Source of the DNA: Ricordea florida
Taxonomy: Eukaryota > Cnidaria > Anthozoa > Corallimorpharia > Ricordeidae
Direction of reading: 5' to 3'
Length of the DNA stretch: 64,000 bases
NCBI GenBank assembly: GCA_949710005.1
Contig: OX453272.1
Coordinates: forward strand, 45,220,146-45,284,145
The notes beneath the pieces were generated by a model that saw only the letters and a list, made by a program, of their open reading frames with translations, did not search any database and had not been told where the DNA came from. Of this stretch, positions 31,260-43,900 are shown one piece after another. Each line of letters begins with the position of its first letter. Within the stretch, counting starts at the first letter, position 1. The translations under genes and the position numbers were made by a program.

Positions 31260-31913
31260 AGACACGTCATAAACCGCGTATTTTTTGAACAATAAATGCC
31301 GAACCTATGTTATCCTCAGCAGCGATGATATTCATAACTGTACTATGGATTTTTCTCTTAAACTGCTTGCAAGTAAGTTTAAGTGTAGCAGTACTCAGAG
31401 AATTCCACAGGACAGTTCCAAATCTAGCAACAGAATTCCGCATGAGGTTCAAAAGAGACGGCTTTTAAAACATAAAAATTTCCAGCAGAGGCTGATCTGG
31501 TGTTGTGTGAGTGTATTTGTCTGGAGAGAGTAAAAGCGTCGCAGAGGTTTTCCAGTGAAGTATTATTCGAAACTTCATACATGAACACGGAGACTGTTTC
31601 AAAGTAAGTAGCTCAATCGGTAGAATATTAGATGACACAAAAAAGGAAGAGAATGATCTCCGTACGGGAGGAAATAAACAAGACGTATAACACATTTCTG
31701 TAGCATCAAAATCTTGTATAAATTTGCAATTGATTTAGAAGCTTGACCCCACGCTATAAGACCATAAGGCAAATACGGAAAGATTAAGGATCTATATAAA
31801 GGTTGAACAGAATACTCTGGGGAACAAAATGCCTTAATCTCGCAATGATGAACGCGGGAGTTCTGGGAACCACAAAGAGCAGTATTCTTTGATGTCAGCC
31901 GGGTCAGTGTCAT
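31260..31913 (-). mobile_element. Degraded non-LTR retrotransposon (CR1/L2-like), RT C-terminus
   Basis: Minus-strand pieces in shifted frames read like the end of a LINE reverse transcriptase: SVQPLYRSLIFPYLPYGLIA around 31750-31835, then FLPYGDHSLPF, and the terminal block RNSVARFGTVLWNSL with KQFKRKIHS near 31330-31440. At least two frame breaks are present. It is dead. Confidence 0.65.
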
Positions 31914-31934
31914 CCATGACTCTCACTCTTATAC

Positions 31935-32204
31935 TTGCGAAGAATTCTCGAAATCGAGCAAGGAACCTTTACGCCCTTAGTATTCACAAGCACTGGTGGA
32001 ATGGGAAAAGAATGCCTTGCTGAGCTGTTAGCTGCTAAGAAGGGCGAACGATATGGCGATACTATAAGTTGGATCAGGGCCATGACCTCTTTCGCCGTTC
32101 CTCGTTCCGCGCTGGTCTGCCTAAGAGGATCAAGGGCAAGAAGTTACAAATGTGACTTAAAAAAAATTAACTTTAACATCGCTAATTTCGAAAGCTCAGC
32201 TTGA
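31935..32204 (+). pseudogene. Retroelement-like C-terminal fragment
   Basis: The plus-strand frame has EQGTFTPLVFTSTGGMGKE, LAELLAAKKGE and SALVCLRGSRAR. I associate this pattern with the very end of retrotransposon polyproteins common in cnidarian and mollusc genomes. No RT core precedes it; the adjacent LINE remnant runs in the opposite direction. Confidence 0.4.
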
Positions 32205-33252
32205 CAAAATTTATTTATATATATATTTTTAGAATTAGGATCTATTCCTATCTATTTTTAGAATTAGGATTTTGATTTTTGCATAAATATAGATATTTAT
32301 ATGAATACGTTATATGTATACATTTTCCAATTTCTATTGCATTTTCTTATTTTTAAACAAACTCAGTTAAGCTTGCTTCAGACGTGTTACGAGACTAGCT
32401 TTTTTCTTTGCGAGCCCGAGACATTTTGACTTTTTAGATCGCGAGACCGAGACCTTAAAGAGTTTGGAGTGCGAGACACTTTCGTATAAAAATCGAGACT
32501 GCGAGACGCACACAACCGCTAAAAAACGAGACTGAGAGAGCCGTAAAATTCGACTAAAACTTTGCGAGAGTTTTGAAGGACCATTCGCCTCTCCTTAAAA
32601 TTGAAATTTAAGAATAAAGTTTTGTTTGAGTATACACATAACAGCTGCGCTGATAAGCCAGTCGTCCTCAAAAACTGTAAAGTTAGTAAGTGATACGTAT
32701 AAGTCTAACTGATTTAATATTAGAACGAGCCTACAATGATAACTATAACAAATGTAAGTATAGAATATGGGCAAAAAAACATATTTACAATAAAATATCA
32801 AAAGAGCCAATGCCTCTATAATGAATCAATAAAATAACTTCTTAAAGCAATACTACTGGATGCACTGGGAAAAACAGCATCTATCAGGAGCCCGATTCTC
32901 CCACACTGGGTCTAGCCATCAGCACAGTCGCAAAAGTGTATTTTTAGATTTCCTTTTTCCGCGAAACAAACAAAGGGTGTCTTTTCTGACCAATCACAAT
33001 GTGAGATTTTATTACGTCTCTGGACAAAGTAACGTGCAAGAAAACGCTGTATGGCTCACACTGAATACTCGTAAGACTGAAGGAGCTCAAGTCGATTTAA
33101 AAGGATGCCAGAAATTCAAACACGGTTTGTGGCTCAGTAATTACTTTTATTAAATTTGCTTTTATTGCACGATCGGCTTCTTTATCGTAAATGTATTGTG
33201 GGGATAGTTTCTAAAGAAACTGGTGCTGCGTCGGTGGGAAGTTGAAACACAA

Positions 33253-33756
33253 GAAAATGGGTAAGTCAAACGAGTTGATTAAGTAAGTTATACCACCGTA
33301 AGGTAAAAAGGAGGTGCTGACGTTTCGAGCGTTAGCCCTTCGTCGGAGCGAATGAGAGGATTGTGGGTTACGTTCAATTTATATAGAGAAGTTTGGAGCC
33401 ATGCTATTGGTGGAACCATAGTATTGTGTGAATGGAAGTGAATAAATTAGATGAATGATTAAATGAATGAGAAACGTTCGTTGATACCGTGGGGATTAAG
33501 AGAACCGAGTTGGAAGATAAACTTCTGTTCTAGGTTTTTACGGCTTTCCGTGTTGCCCTGATGCACGGAAAGTCCACATACCGCCATGTTGTGAGTTGAG
33601 TGGTTAGGTAGATTAAAGTGTCGCGCTACAGGTTTCGATGCAACATGGCGGTATGTGGACTTTCCGTGCATCAGGGCAATACGGAAAGCCGTAAAAACCT
33701 TTTTACCTTACGGTGGTATAACTTACTTAATCAACTCGTTTGATTTACCCATTTTC
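33253..33756 (-). mobile_element. Foldback fragment of a Penelope-like element, 3' part
   Basis: 59-bp inverted arms (33253-33311 and 33698-33756, one mismatch seen) enclose a second inverted pair (33532-33591 and 33641-33700). The minus frame 33459-33671 ends with KPVARHFNLPNHS, MAVCGLSVHQGN, SRKNLEQKFIFQLG and GINERFSF. That is the C-terminal GIY-YIG endonuclease region typical of Penelope-like retroelements. RT is absent. Complex inverted termini are usual for this class. Confidence 0.65.
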
Positions 33757-34611
33757 TTTATCGTAAAGACAGGAATGGTTTAAGCTGTCTTGGACCCCGT
33801 AAGTAGGGAAAACGGACTGTGCCAATAGTTTTTCCGCCATATTTTTCGCTTCTGTGGCAGTCATCATGGTAATTGCTTTTCGCGGGAAATTGGGATCCAA
33901 AAATAGACAATAGACACTGTGCTGATGGCAGGATGTACCGTACAATCACGCTCCTGGTAATGGACTCCTGCATCTATAGATTACAACTTGACGTTGCCAC
34001 GTCAGTTTGCGAATCGGCACTGAAATAATGATCACACAGTAGAGCAGCTAAACACACATTGATCCCTTTCTGTTGCTCGGGATTCATCATTAAGCAGTTA
34101 GAGACCTTGATGAATAATTCAACATGCAAATAGAGTCAGACATCTAGAAAATAAAAAAGAACCTAACTGCTTGCCAATGGAAAATCTACCCGGCCGACAA
34201 TACGAGCGTACCCTTGAGGTTTGTTAGGCCTAGGCCACGTGCAATGTGAGGTCGGCGTGGATCCCAGATGACAAAACAACCAAGAGCGCATTATTATGAT
34301 CTTAAATGCCCGGAAAATACGAAAACAATCGACTCTAACCGCGATTGACAAGAATAGTAATAATCCATAGGGCGCCGCAACATCGCTCGTGAATCTTGGG
34401 TACTCGTAGCCGGTCACCCCCAGACTGTGGCATATAGCAATTCTATCTTTATCGTTATCAGCATGCAATGTTTGTTTAATAGTCATGAGTGCAAAGGTCA
34501 TTTCTGGAACCCATTACCTCCTGGCTATTTGGTTAATTGAATCTTAAATACCTGACATCGGGGAAATTGTGCGTCATTTTGAAAATCGACTGACTATAAA
34601 GACGATAGGAA

Positions 34612-34997
34612 ATGGCGAATAATCATTATGGAGCATCTCCCGAAAGCAGAGATGACGATACACCCTTGTTAAGCACTTATGGAATGGGTGGCGACCGACA
34701 AACCGTCCCAAAACAACTAGATTTGGAAATGAGTGAGCTTGGAAAACCGATTAGCAGTCGCGCAGCAGGTTTGTTTGAAGCAGTGAGAGATGGAATAGTA
34801 GATGCCGTTAACGACAAGCTGAGATCAAAGCACAACGTCGCAGAGATCAACAAATTGAATGAGTCGGGACTCGCTTTACTCCACCAAGCGGCGAGATATG
34901 GCCGGGTTGAAGTCGCCAAAGCTTTGCTAAACCACGGCGCTCAAGTCGATGTTCGATCGAGAGACGACAGCCTCACCCCGCTGCACGTCGCATCAAG
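34612..34997 (+). CDS. TRPA paralog C exon 1
   Basis: Residues 1-128: MANNHYG start, [23 protein letters not shown] and ankyrin text [11 protein letters not shown] and LTPLHVASR. The donor is CAAG|GTTTGT. Confidence 0.87.
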
Positions 34998-37900
34998 GTT
35001 TGTTATGAAACTTTAATAAAATGCTTATTACTATTTTACACTTATATTAAGGTCCCCTGCTGCTGTGATTCTACTATATAATTGGAGGGGGTAGTAAAAA
35101 CTATAAATTGCAATATCAGTCCGCAAATAACATTCAAGTTGTTTGCGCAAAGTTATGAAGACACAAATGATTTCTACCCTAGGTGCTCCCACCGTTGTGA
35201 GTCACGTATTAGGGAACATTGATATATAACACAATAAGCGCGCACTTTATAGTTTCATGTGTAGTACCTGAGTCAAATAAACCATACATTTTATTCCTTC
35301 CACCACCCTCCCAGATATTACTTTAAATACTTCTCATAATTGATAATGCTGGTCTCAGAACACTAAATTGTTTTTTTTTTTCGCTAGTTTATTTCAGTTC
35401 TCAAATATGTTTAGACAAGAGGTCCATTTGACTCTGTACATAATCGTGAAGCTCAAGCATACTTAGTTCGGTTTCTCGTTACTCCGGAGGGTTTGTTTCG
35501 TTGACTCGAAAAGTAGACAGTTTAGTAGATTGAATAACGTTTGTTCCTAAATTTATGCAGTTTGTAAGTGCAGGCGCTCTTGTGTATGAATGAAAAATCG
35601 TCAGGTCGACGCTCCTTTAATTAGGCCTCAGAACAAGCTTCAAGGGAATTTACTAATTCTATTCAGGCTGCCTTTTCCAGTAAAAACCGCAATACTTTAA
35701 GCTAGTAATCAGCTGAAGATCACTCTGTACAATGCACTGTTTACCGTGCTGACTAGGTTAGAAAATTTGATTCAGAAAAATGAATTCGTCATGCGAATTT
35801 CGACTACACAAAAATTTCACACCAAAGTACAGCTTACACAGTAGGAAACACTTTTGTGCTCAGTGCATGTTGCTGTTGCATGTTTACCTTGCTGGTTAAT
35901 GCCCTCAAAATACAAATAATAAATGTTTGAATTGACGACTTGCCCATCAGCTATATTCATTAATAATTACATCTTCAAGAAAGAAAATCTGCTTGAAGTC
36001 GATCCGAATGTGTTTGAATCGCTGTTTCCCAAGGCAACACTCTCTCCATATTACCTTTCTTACCTATATGAATAGACATTTTAACATTATCAGCTTCTGT
36101 TAAAGGCAAAATGAATGTTTTGATTTGATATAATGCATTAATTTGTGGTTTGTTACGGTACACCAAGTAAACAGGGCGTGTACGGCGCGGTGGTCCAAAT
36201 TACCTTACTTAGCTCCTGGTGCAGCATTCAAAGGGTAGAGTTGTAGGCGATCAAGCGTTTTTGAAGTGCTCTCGATTTATAAAGCAGCTCTAGTTAGTGA
36301 TATATTAAATGCTAGAGGTAGTTGGCTTTTCCTAAAGATAATCATTATCATTAATTATGCAAAAACGAGGTGTTTTCAGCTGTCCTGAGTCGAAAAGCTA
36401 AAGTAAAAGGAAATTAGATATGGCTTCTTTGTTCGTACAAAATTTTGTAAAAGCAAGTATGACCGAATAGGACGAATTGCTATGCAAAAATCCAAAACCT
36501 TAGTTTGAAAGTAACTACCTTTTCCTTGGATTCTTTCGAAACAGACCTTTAGTTTTAGGCCGAAAAGAAGAGTAAGTTAGATTTAACTGGAAACAGCTGA
36601 GTTGGCAAAGAAGAAGCCAAGAGGTGTGAAAGTGCGTTAGCGAACGTAGATTTAATGAGTTTCGTAAAACTAATCATTATGCAAAGTTCAGTTCTAAGAT
36701 GTGAGCGCGCAAGAGTCTGAAACAATTACGGATTAGTCATTTCGTTTTTCCAATTCGACAGCTGAAAACATCTAAATAAGTAATTACTTTTCTGCAAACG
36801 ACTTATATTTCAGTTTTATTATTTAGGTTCCAGAGGTGTTGTTTTCTGTTAAATGAAAATCTGTTACTGGCAAAATAGTAAACGACGTATAAGAAAGCGA
36901 TAATAGAACCCTTAAAATTATATTGATAAATAGAAACTCAAAATAGTGAATTAATACTACCATAATAAAATGATCCTGCGCATTCACGGATGAATGTATA
37001 ACCCCAGAATGAAGGGAAAAAATAGTGAATGTGTATTAAAATAAATAAATTTCTAAATAGCAATACAGCGGACTATCATGCGAAAGCAAAGGTGAGAGCA
37101 GGGAGGTCGCTCGTGGCTATCAAGTAGCCTTTAATTTTGCAATATGAAAGTCAGTGATAGCGTTCCTTTTGTCTTTCACTAGCGTGTATAACGTTAATGT
37201 TTTAAACATATATGTTTTTCTTGTAATGGTAAAAGAAGCAAAACGAAGCAGAATTTTTCCTTATTATGCAAAACGAAACGATATTTAAATCAAGTAAATA
37301 TGGGCAAAATTAATACAAAAAGTACAGAAAATGAAAATTGTAGTTGAGAACTTAAAATGCGGAAAATTCTTATTGCTACAGGTTGTTTCCAAAGCAACCT
37401 TTTTCAGGAGAGATATCTCAAGTGCCGGTCCTCACGTAACTGCTAAACACAACTGTTTTGCAAAAGAAATTGGGATAATCAAACGAATTGATAAGTAAGT
37501 AAGTTATACCACCATAAGGTAAAAGGGAGGTGCTAACGTTTCGAGCGTTAGCCCTTCGTCGTTGTTTTGCAAAAGTTTACGTTACATTAATTAATGATAA
37601 AATATCGAAAAGAGCAACTAGTTTGTGAGATTGGGAATTTCCTTTGTTCAAAACGTTTTAACCCCCGCTTGCTTTTCGAAGAAAATTACGTGACTTTTGT
37701 CAAAATCACTCTGAGCGAGGCAACGTTCTAGGAAACATTGTGAATCCTTCGGCGGTATTTCAGGGAGCATTGGAAAGATCACGGCAGCTTATAAGAAATG
37801 TAATATGAAAGAAATTTGGCGCTTAGGTTGCATGATGTCATTTCATTCGAGATTGTGGTGGAATATTCTAATACCTGAAAATGGGATGAACTTTTTATTC

Positions 37901-40900
37901 ATTCCTACGAAACAAGATCATCTAAAAGAGGTGACTATTTTGTCACAAGTTCAAGATTAGATGTACAAAAAAAAGTCATTTTCAAGAGATGGAGTTAGAA
38001 TCTGGAATACCTTATCTTGTGAAACCTAGGTAGAACGGGGTATGAACAATTCGTTGGCACCATCACAGATCATCGTTTTCTCGGTCCATACTGTAAGTTA
38101 CGGATCCTCTTTTTTCCCTCTCGGATTTATGGCCCTGATACATATTTAACAAATAAAGAAGCCTAAGCCGTGTTTTACACTGTGATAAAACACGACCGGG
38201 TCATTTAAGAATACGAGTGAAATGCAGCAAACACGAGTCGCAGGCGAGTCTAACAAAGTGACACCATTTAATACCAACTTCTCGACTGTTTTCGCTTCTT
38301 CTTCTTTATTTGTTATATTAATCTCAGCATCAAAACTTTCTGCTTCTTCGCAGAGAACTCCATCATCAATTTCTTTAAAGAATTTGTCTTTTGCTATTTC
38401 TAACAAAAATGTCGATTAGAGGTAATGTGGCGAAAAACGCGGATAAAACACGCTTTTTCTATGTTAAATACTCTATGTTAAATACTCTAAATACACAAAA
38501 GATGGGCTTTTGTGTTCTTTCTCGTTTTGATACATATACCACGCTCTGCTGTTACGCATCGAACTCTGTATTACGGAAAAATTGAACCAAAACTTCCTAT
38601 ATATATATTTATTATATAGACACGAGTGTTTTACTGGAAAATATACCACTCGTAAAATTCATAAAAACTACATCCGGGACCTGAGTGGTTTATTTTCCAT
38701 AATCTCACACGTGAGTTTATCGATGACGTAATTTCGGTAATTTCCCTCCGAAATTCTTTTTGTCTATATAATAAAAAGAACATTACACGGCGGCTTGAAG
38801 ATATGAGTTTTATTTGGGAGGACTTCCCAAATGACAATCCAACGCAGCGCCGATCGCCGTTAGGGATTTTTTGTTGTAATTACTGCCGTACGTCTCGTTT
38901 TCTCGCTGAGAGAAAAAATTTTGTTTAGTTCTAGTGGCGACATTTTATCAAATGGAATTGCAAACCCTTTCTGTATTTGAAAGCATTCTGTAAAAAATAT
39001 AATTCAACTTTGGTTCTCAAGTAAACAAGCGACATCAAATTTGGTTATGCAAGATTAATTTGCATTTGTAAACAAAACCTTTCTCGTTGCTTTTTACCGC
39101 TAAACTCCGGGTTAAAACCATAAGCCATTACCTCTGAAAACGGCCAAGCCAAATTTAGTCGCTTTCTTGGAGTTTCCAGGGACTGCTTCGTTGTTAATTT
39201 GGATGATTTCTTCGCTTGTCATACATACAAACCGGGCCGCCATGTTCGCGCGGCAGAGCGAAAAATTCGCAAGTTGCTTGGAGGTAAATAGCACAGGATA
39301 TTCGGAGTTTGACTAGCCAATCAGAGCGCACCTTCAACGCTATCCACTGTTTTAGTATATACTAACACAAATTATTTCATAAAAAGGAAAATGTCAGATC
39401 TGTGTATCGCGAGTAAAACTGTAGTCGCTAAAAGTGGCAATTCTCCTATACTAATTTACTTTTCTAGGGTATTGGGTTGTAGGCGAATCGACTCAAGTGT
39501 AGGCGAATCGACTTATAGGCGAATCATCCTGTAGGCGAAACGACCGACATCCCATGTAAACATTATACTTCAAGGAAAGAAATTAATTAAATGCCAAACA
39601 TGCACGTACTTCTTTACTGCAGATTCAACCGCATTGGTACAGTGAGACTTTTACTACAAACAGGGGCCAATCCAAGTTTGAGATCTGCCAATGGTAGTAA
39701 TGCGCTTCATCTGGCCGCTCGTCTGGGGAATGAGGAAGTAGCTGAATTGCTGGTCAATCTGGCAAATGTCGACGTCAACTCAAAAGACGCTATGAATATG
39801 ACTGCTCTTCACTGGGCTTGTAGCAGCGGGAATGAAACGATAGCTAAAAGACTGCTCGACAGAGGAGCTGATATCACGGCAAAGACTACAGATTTGATGA
39901 CGCCGCTTCACTGCGCTGTTCATCAAGGACATGAGCAATGTGCCGCCCTAATTTTGAGCACTGGTAAGCAAAAATATGATTATGGTGTCCAGCAGGGAGG
40001 TTTCTTTGAGCGGTTGTGGATTTGCTTTACAAAGTCTGTTGAAACTCTGTACTGCATCTATGAGGAATACTTATTTTATCGGAAATGCTTAATATTATTC
40101 ATTCATTTCTTCCACAAATTAGTGGACTAGGAAACGGCTACACTAACTGAAGACCAAAAGGGGATCTGACGTCGATTTTTCATTTTATTTTCAAACACCA
40201 AGTATTCAAAGGCTTTTTTTACGGTATCAGTCCGACACCCGTGATTATGGATCTGCGCTTAGAAAAATAGTTGTTCAGCGTCCTAGGGAACAGCGCACAC
40301 TGTGACTCTAATGCCGCGGTCCAATTCGAGAGCGGCAAATCCTACCACAACGACTCCACTTAAAGTCATCAACTATGATGGGAGCTTGCTGCCTGTTTTT
40401 GCGTTTTGCTCTTTGTTCATTGGAAAGCCTGGTGTAGATTCTCTTCTCCTCGGAACAACTTTTGATTTCTTGTCTCCAGCGGAGCGATTTTGGGCGTGTA
40501 TCTCTTTTGCACACATCTTTGAATCTGAGTTTGGGGTGGCCATCATGTCTTTTACCGATTGCAAGTTGTCCGTAGAGTAGGTCGTTTGAAATCATTCCAT
40601 CATTCATCCTGCACACGTCTCCAAGCCACCAACGGCGTCGTTGTAGTAGTAATGTGTAAATGTTGAATACCTCAGCGCGATTGAGGACCTTGTTGTTTGC
40701 GGTCAGACTATTTGATGCCAATAATCCGCCTCAAGGTGTTAAGTCTCTTTTCCTGTCCACGCTTCGCTTTCGTAAAAGAGGGCACAGAGAACGCAGGCTT
40801 TATAAGAACCTGTTTGGGGTGACTTTTGAATTGTTGTATACCCTCTTGAATAACCTGGCAATTGCCTGTCTGCTGTTTCTGAGTCCTGGAAGAAGTTATT

Positions 40901-43900
40901 GGTCATTGTGGAGCCAGGATATTTAAATTCATCCACCACCTCTATCTGGTACTTATTCATGATGATGGTAGACTGGATTGCAGTGTCTTGGTCGGTGATA
41001 TTTATTATCATCAAACTGATTGTCAGTCTGAACTCTTCAGAAGACTGCGAGAAACAGTCCATTAGGTTCTGGAGGTGTAGTTCCTTGATCGATAGCCACC
41101 ATAACAGCATATCATCAAAGAGCGTGTATCTGATTAGGACCTCTCGGATCTCAGATTTTGTCTTCAGTCTTTCAGTCTGACTTTTTGTGGAAGCAAATGC
41201 ATGCTTCAGCTGCATTACTATTAATTAAATGCCAAAGAGGGCAAGCACACATTCCTCCTTGACTCCGCTTAAAAGGGGATGATGATAAACGATTAAACTA
41301 TGCGACCTCTTTCATGCCCGTGTAAAATGTCTTTGTCAAATACAAGAGCTTTTCCGGTCCGGACATTTGAGTCTTTCGAGGACCTAAAATTAAAGAGGCT
41401 ATCGCAGCTAACGAGGTCAAAGGCCTTTTTTCAGGTCTATGAAAACTATTTTTAGTTAACTCTCTGCTTTTCTCTTGTATCTGGCGTTTCGAAAATGTCA
41501 TGTAAATTGCGGAGCGCTTTGACCCTAAACCATATTGTGACCCTAGATATACACATATGCACTGTTAGCTAGCTCCTGAAGTCTATTCAGAACCACTCGA
41601 GCAAATAGATCACTAAAAATGCAAAGCAGAGAGATCCTTCTGCAGTCACTGTTATCTCTCTTATTATTAATCAATGTGACGATGTTGCAGTCACGCATCT
41701 CCTGTCTTCCTCCTCCCAACACTGTCAGAGAGAGCATTCAGTTGTTCAAGGAGTGGTCCCTTTGCAGTCTTTACTTTTAGCTGGGATGCCATCGAGCCCT
41801 GGTACTTTCCTTGTTTATGGCTTTGCTAAGCTCCTGAAAACCTGTCGAGTTCCTTTATTACACAGGCAAACATTCTACTGCTTCCAGTGTTGCATTTAAA
41901 CAGGTGGTATCCTTGCCATATTGTTCTCAATAATGCTCCACTCATCTCTCCATTTGCTTTTTCGTGCCCGTGATGGTTTCCGCGGTACTTGACCTGTGTG
42001 GAGCTGTCTTGTTGGTTGCTGGTTCGACGGCTTTTTGATGTCGTCATGAATCCTCTAAATTTTCCAGCATCGGTTCCCAGCTGTATAATGTCGCAGAGTT
42101 TTAACCAGTACTTATTGGCACATCTCCTAACTGCGTTCACTGCACTTTGCTCACTGCTGCTCGAAAGGCTTAAAGCCTTGGTTTTGTTTGCTGTCGCTTT
42201 TATTTGAGCTGGGTAAAGCACTTTTCTTCAACCACAGCGACGATTTCTGCAGCATTTGCCTTAAACCAGTCTTCAGTCTTTTCTTCCTCTTGTGATTAAC
42301 ATTGTGTCTCTGAGATAACCCCATCTTTGGTTAGCACCTCTGTTCTGATGAGTGCTGTGGAATATCTTGTTATGTGTTTGTTGGTTTTGTTCTTGTTTGG
42401 TGCTTGGGTTTTACGGTCCATTTGTCAGACTTTTTAGAGTCCTAAGCCAACCGAGAACTGCCTTCTGGATGCGCCAGGTATTACTGCATTTCATCTTATC
42501 AGTAGTAGGGGATCTACGAGCGAGGTTGGACCCCAGCATGATGCTTCCCCAGGTAGACTCCCCTGCCCTGACTTGTTCAAAGGACTTGATGTAAGACTAT
42601 GTCATATGCATTTTGAGGGCAAAAGGAATGATTTCATGGGGTAGGCATTGCTATGAACGTTTTTTCCTTTTGCTCTTATTGCTTTCTCAATATCTGGGGC
42701 ACGAAGAAAATGCAATCGGTCCTCTTAATATCGAATTTAAGCGTGTTGTTCCAATAACGCAGAGCCATAAATCAAAATATTGATTGCAAAATATCCATCA
42801 TTGAGGAACAAGTAAAAATATTTTCAAGAAATAGCCAATTGCTATACTTCTTACAAACGTGTAGCGAGTTTCAAACCATCTTGCTTGACATAACACAGAT
42901 TACTTTAGAGGATACGAATTTAACAAAAATTTTTGAAATCGTTCCATTGCTCAGTCTTATATGACACATTCTATTGATATCCAGCTGCTGAGATTAGCCA
43001 AAATATTGACGACCTGGTCCGTAACGAGGACATCAAGGGTAACACGGTGCTACACCACGCAGCTGGAACAAATGATCTACAAACAGTAGAAGTGTGTCTG
43101 AAAAACGGTGCTGATATCAATGTACGGAACAATAGTGACGAGACACCGTTATTCGTGGCAGCGGTGAAAGGCAATTTGCAGATGGTGGAGCTGTTGGTTC
43201 AGAGGGGAGCAGATGTTGGTGCAAAAAACGCTGATTCTAAGACTGTGTTGCATAGGTAACAAAAGATCTCTCTCTTTTAATTAATGTATTCGCCCGCCTG
43301 ATATTTCGTTTGAAATATTATTTGTTTTCGCTGTGAACCTACAGTGACAGACAAACCTGATTTCAAAAACGATTTTAATTTCCCTATCACAATAGCAGAT
43401 AAAATTAAACAATAATAATAATAAAAAGCACAAGCCCAAGCGACAATATCGAATTTTACCCTGTTTCGTAGCAATTGAATACTAATATTTAGAAACTAGA
43501 AGCAAGAATCACTTCAAGCAAACCCCGGCCATTATATATTAATTTTACTTCGCGGGATACAGTATCTTAATGTACGTGAAGTGATGTGACTTTAATGTAA
43601 GTGCCTAAAATTCATCCTTCAGGGCAGCAGTATTTAACAGAGAAGACATCATTTTATTTCTTCTTGGCCACGGGATTCCCGTAGACTCATCCGACTCCCA
43701 GAGTGCAACACCTTTCCTTAACGCTGTAGCTGCTGGCCAAACGAAGTGCGCCAAACTTCTCATACAGAAAGGAGCCAACATCCGAGCAATTAATATTTAC
43801 ATGAAAAACTGTATCCACATGGCCGTCGAAAATCAAAATTTGGAAACGTTGAGCATGCTCTTAGAGGAACCCGAAGCGTTATGGAACCTGAATAGACCTG

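Larger units (their letters stand above)
26506..34611. other. Head-to-head intergenic region between TRPA paralogs B and C
   Basis: This 8.1 kb must contain both divergent promoters. What can be recognised is transposon debris: 27845-28212, 28223-28424, 28859-28987, 29035-31035, 31260-31913, 31935-32204 and 33253-33756. I see no intact host gene and no obvious shared core promoter next to either start codon. Confidence 0.5.

Noticed and set aside
34595-34600. TATAAA before paralog C
   Set aside because: It is only 12 bases upstream of the ATG, too close for a TATA box serving a normal 5' UTR.
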